A DNA stretch of 6,195 bases. Source: CAZUDO01 sp964618895. GTDB lineage: Bacteria; Desulfobacterota; Binatia; DP-6. The position numbers and the translations under genes are program-made. The notes beneath the pieces are model-generated. The model saw only the letters and a program-made list of their open reading frames with translations. It was not told the origin of the DNA and ran no database searches. Of this stretch, positions 5,941-6,195 are shown one piece after another. The stretch covers positions 1 through 6,195 of the forward strand of contig CAZUDO010000078.1 in assembly GCA_964618895.1 (NCBI GenBank). The letters are read 5' to 3'. The stretch's first letter is position 1; the number at the start of each line of letters is the position of its first letter.

Positions 5941-6195
5941 CGACGATCGAGGATTATGGCTCAGCTTCGATCTCGATAACTGCGAGCCGGCTCTGGGCCC
6001 GGATCTCCCGCAGTCCTGCCTACCCGAAGAACAGGTAGCAGACGCCGACGGCGCCGCCCGCTCCGGCGGGTCTCAGGAAACAGCTCTGCTCTCGCCGGAC
6101 GCTCTCCCACCGGCATGTCGGCTGGTGTGGAGATCACGTGTCGGGTCTACAAGCCCCCGCACCCGGTGTCTACCGGCGCCATCGGCCGGAGACGA
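5941..6195. other. Upstream region of the kinase gene, no supported gene
   Basis: This 255-bp stretch contains no convincing gene. On the minus strand a frame of 51 codons from ATG at 6116 to TGA at 5961 is arginine-rich and unconvincing. A 37-codon frame without a start (6133 to 6023, stop at 6020-6022) ends 'AVGVCYLFFG' and could be a remnant of a protein C-terminus. Small inverted repeats are present: a bulged CTGC-C-TACC / GGTAGCAG stem (6016-6024 / 6034-6041), CCCGC / GCGGG (6057-6061 / 6066-6070) and CCGGT / ACCGG (6163-6167 / 6172-6176). None is followed by a T-tract. The clustering of hairpins is typical of a structured intergenic region or a worn repeat, but I cannot name it. Confidence 0.4.
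5953..5958 (-). promoter_or_regulatory. Possible -10 element for the kinase gene
   Basis: On the minus strand CATAAT lies 12 bases before the kinase ATG. It matches the -10 consensus at five of six bases and stands out in GC-rich DNA. No good -35 is found at the usual distance (TTATCG at 5974-5979 is a poor match with a 15-bp spacer). If used, the transcript would start a few bases before the ATG and have almost no leader, which fits the lack of a Shine-Dalgarno sequence. Confidence 0.25.

Noticed and set aside
5242..5979. Plus-strand open frame of 245 codons opposite the kinase domain
   Set aside because: It is antisense to an intact Hanks kinase core with all catalytic motifs, so it is a shadow frame.
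5961..6116. Minus-strand 51-codon frame starting at ATG 6116
   Set aside because: Strongly arginine-rich, no ribosome binding site, no recognisable domain; likely chance in GC-rich DNA.

Overview
The window is very GC-rich bacterial DNA (roughly 70% by eye). It holds five convincing protein genes and no RNA gene, mobile element or CRISPR array that I can see. The style of two proteins points to Acidobacteriota or a similar high-GC soil lineage (Myxococcota, Rokubacteria-like and Gemmatimonadota are alternatives): a 907-residue Ser/Thr kinase that begins 'MALSAGARLGPYEI' and carries a C-terminal PD40 propeller, and a regulator whose winged helix ends in 'ETLPRRGYRL'. This placement is inference, because no phylogenetic marker gene is present.

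Layout, left to right. Positions 1-228 hold no gene I can support. A minus-strand regulator (229-888) joins an OmpR-type winged helix directly to an FHA phosphothreonine-binding domain. A 193-bp divergent spacer (889-1081) follows. Next is a tight plus-strand set of three genes for exported proteins: an unrecognised secreted or lipoprotein-like protein (1082-1678), an exported protein resembling a degenerate response-regulator receiver (1692-2219), and an outer-membrane beta-barrel protein (about 2219-3214). The gaps are 13 bp and then a stop/start overlap, so this is almost certainly one operon. It meets the minus-strand kinase gene (3217-5940) head-on with only two bases between the stop codons, and both stops lie in one perfect 14-bp palindrome. 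The final 255 bp (5941-6195) are the kinase upstream region, with weak promoter-like and hairpin sequences and no convincing gene.

How the genes might work together (inference): the transmembrane kinase has an intact catalytic core and a large propeller predicted to lie outside the cytoplasmic membrane. The FHA-winged-helix protein is the kind of factor that can read phosphothreonine and bind DNA, and it is transcribed divergently from the envelope operon. Together they would make a compact envelope-sensing phosphosignalling locus, comparable in principle to mycobacterial PknH-EmbR. Nothing in the sequence proves the three parts are linked, and such kinases and winged-helix regulators are abundant paralogues in these lineages.
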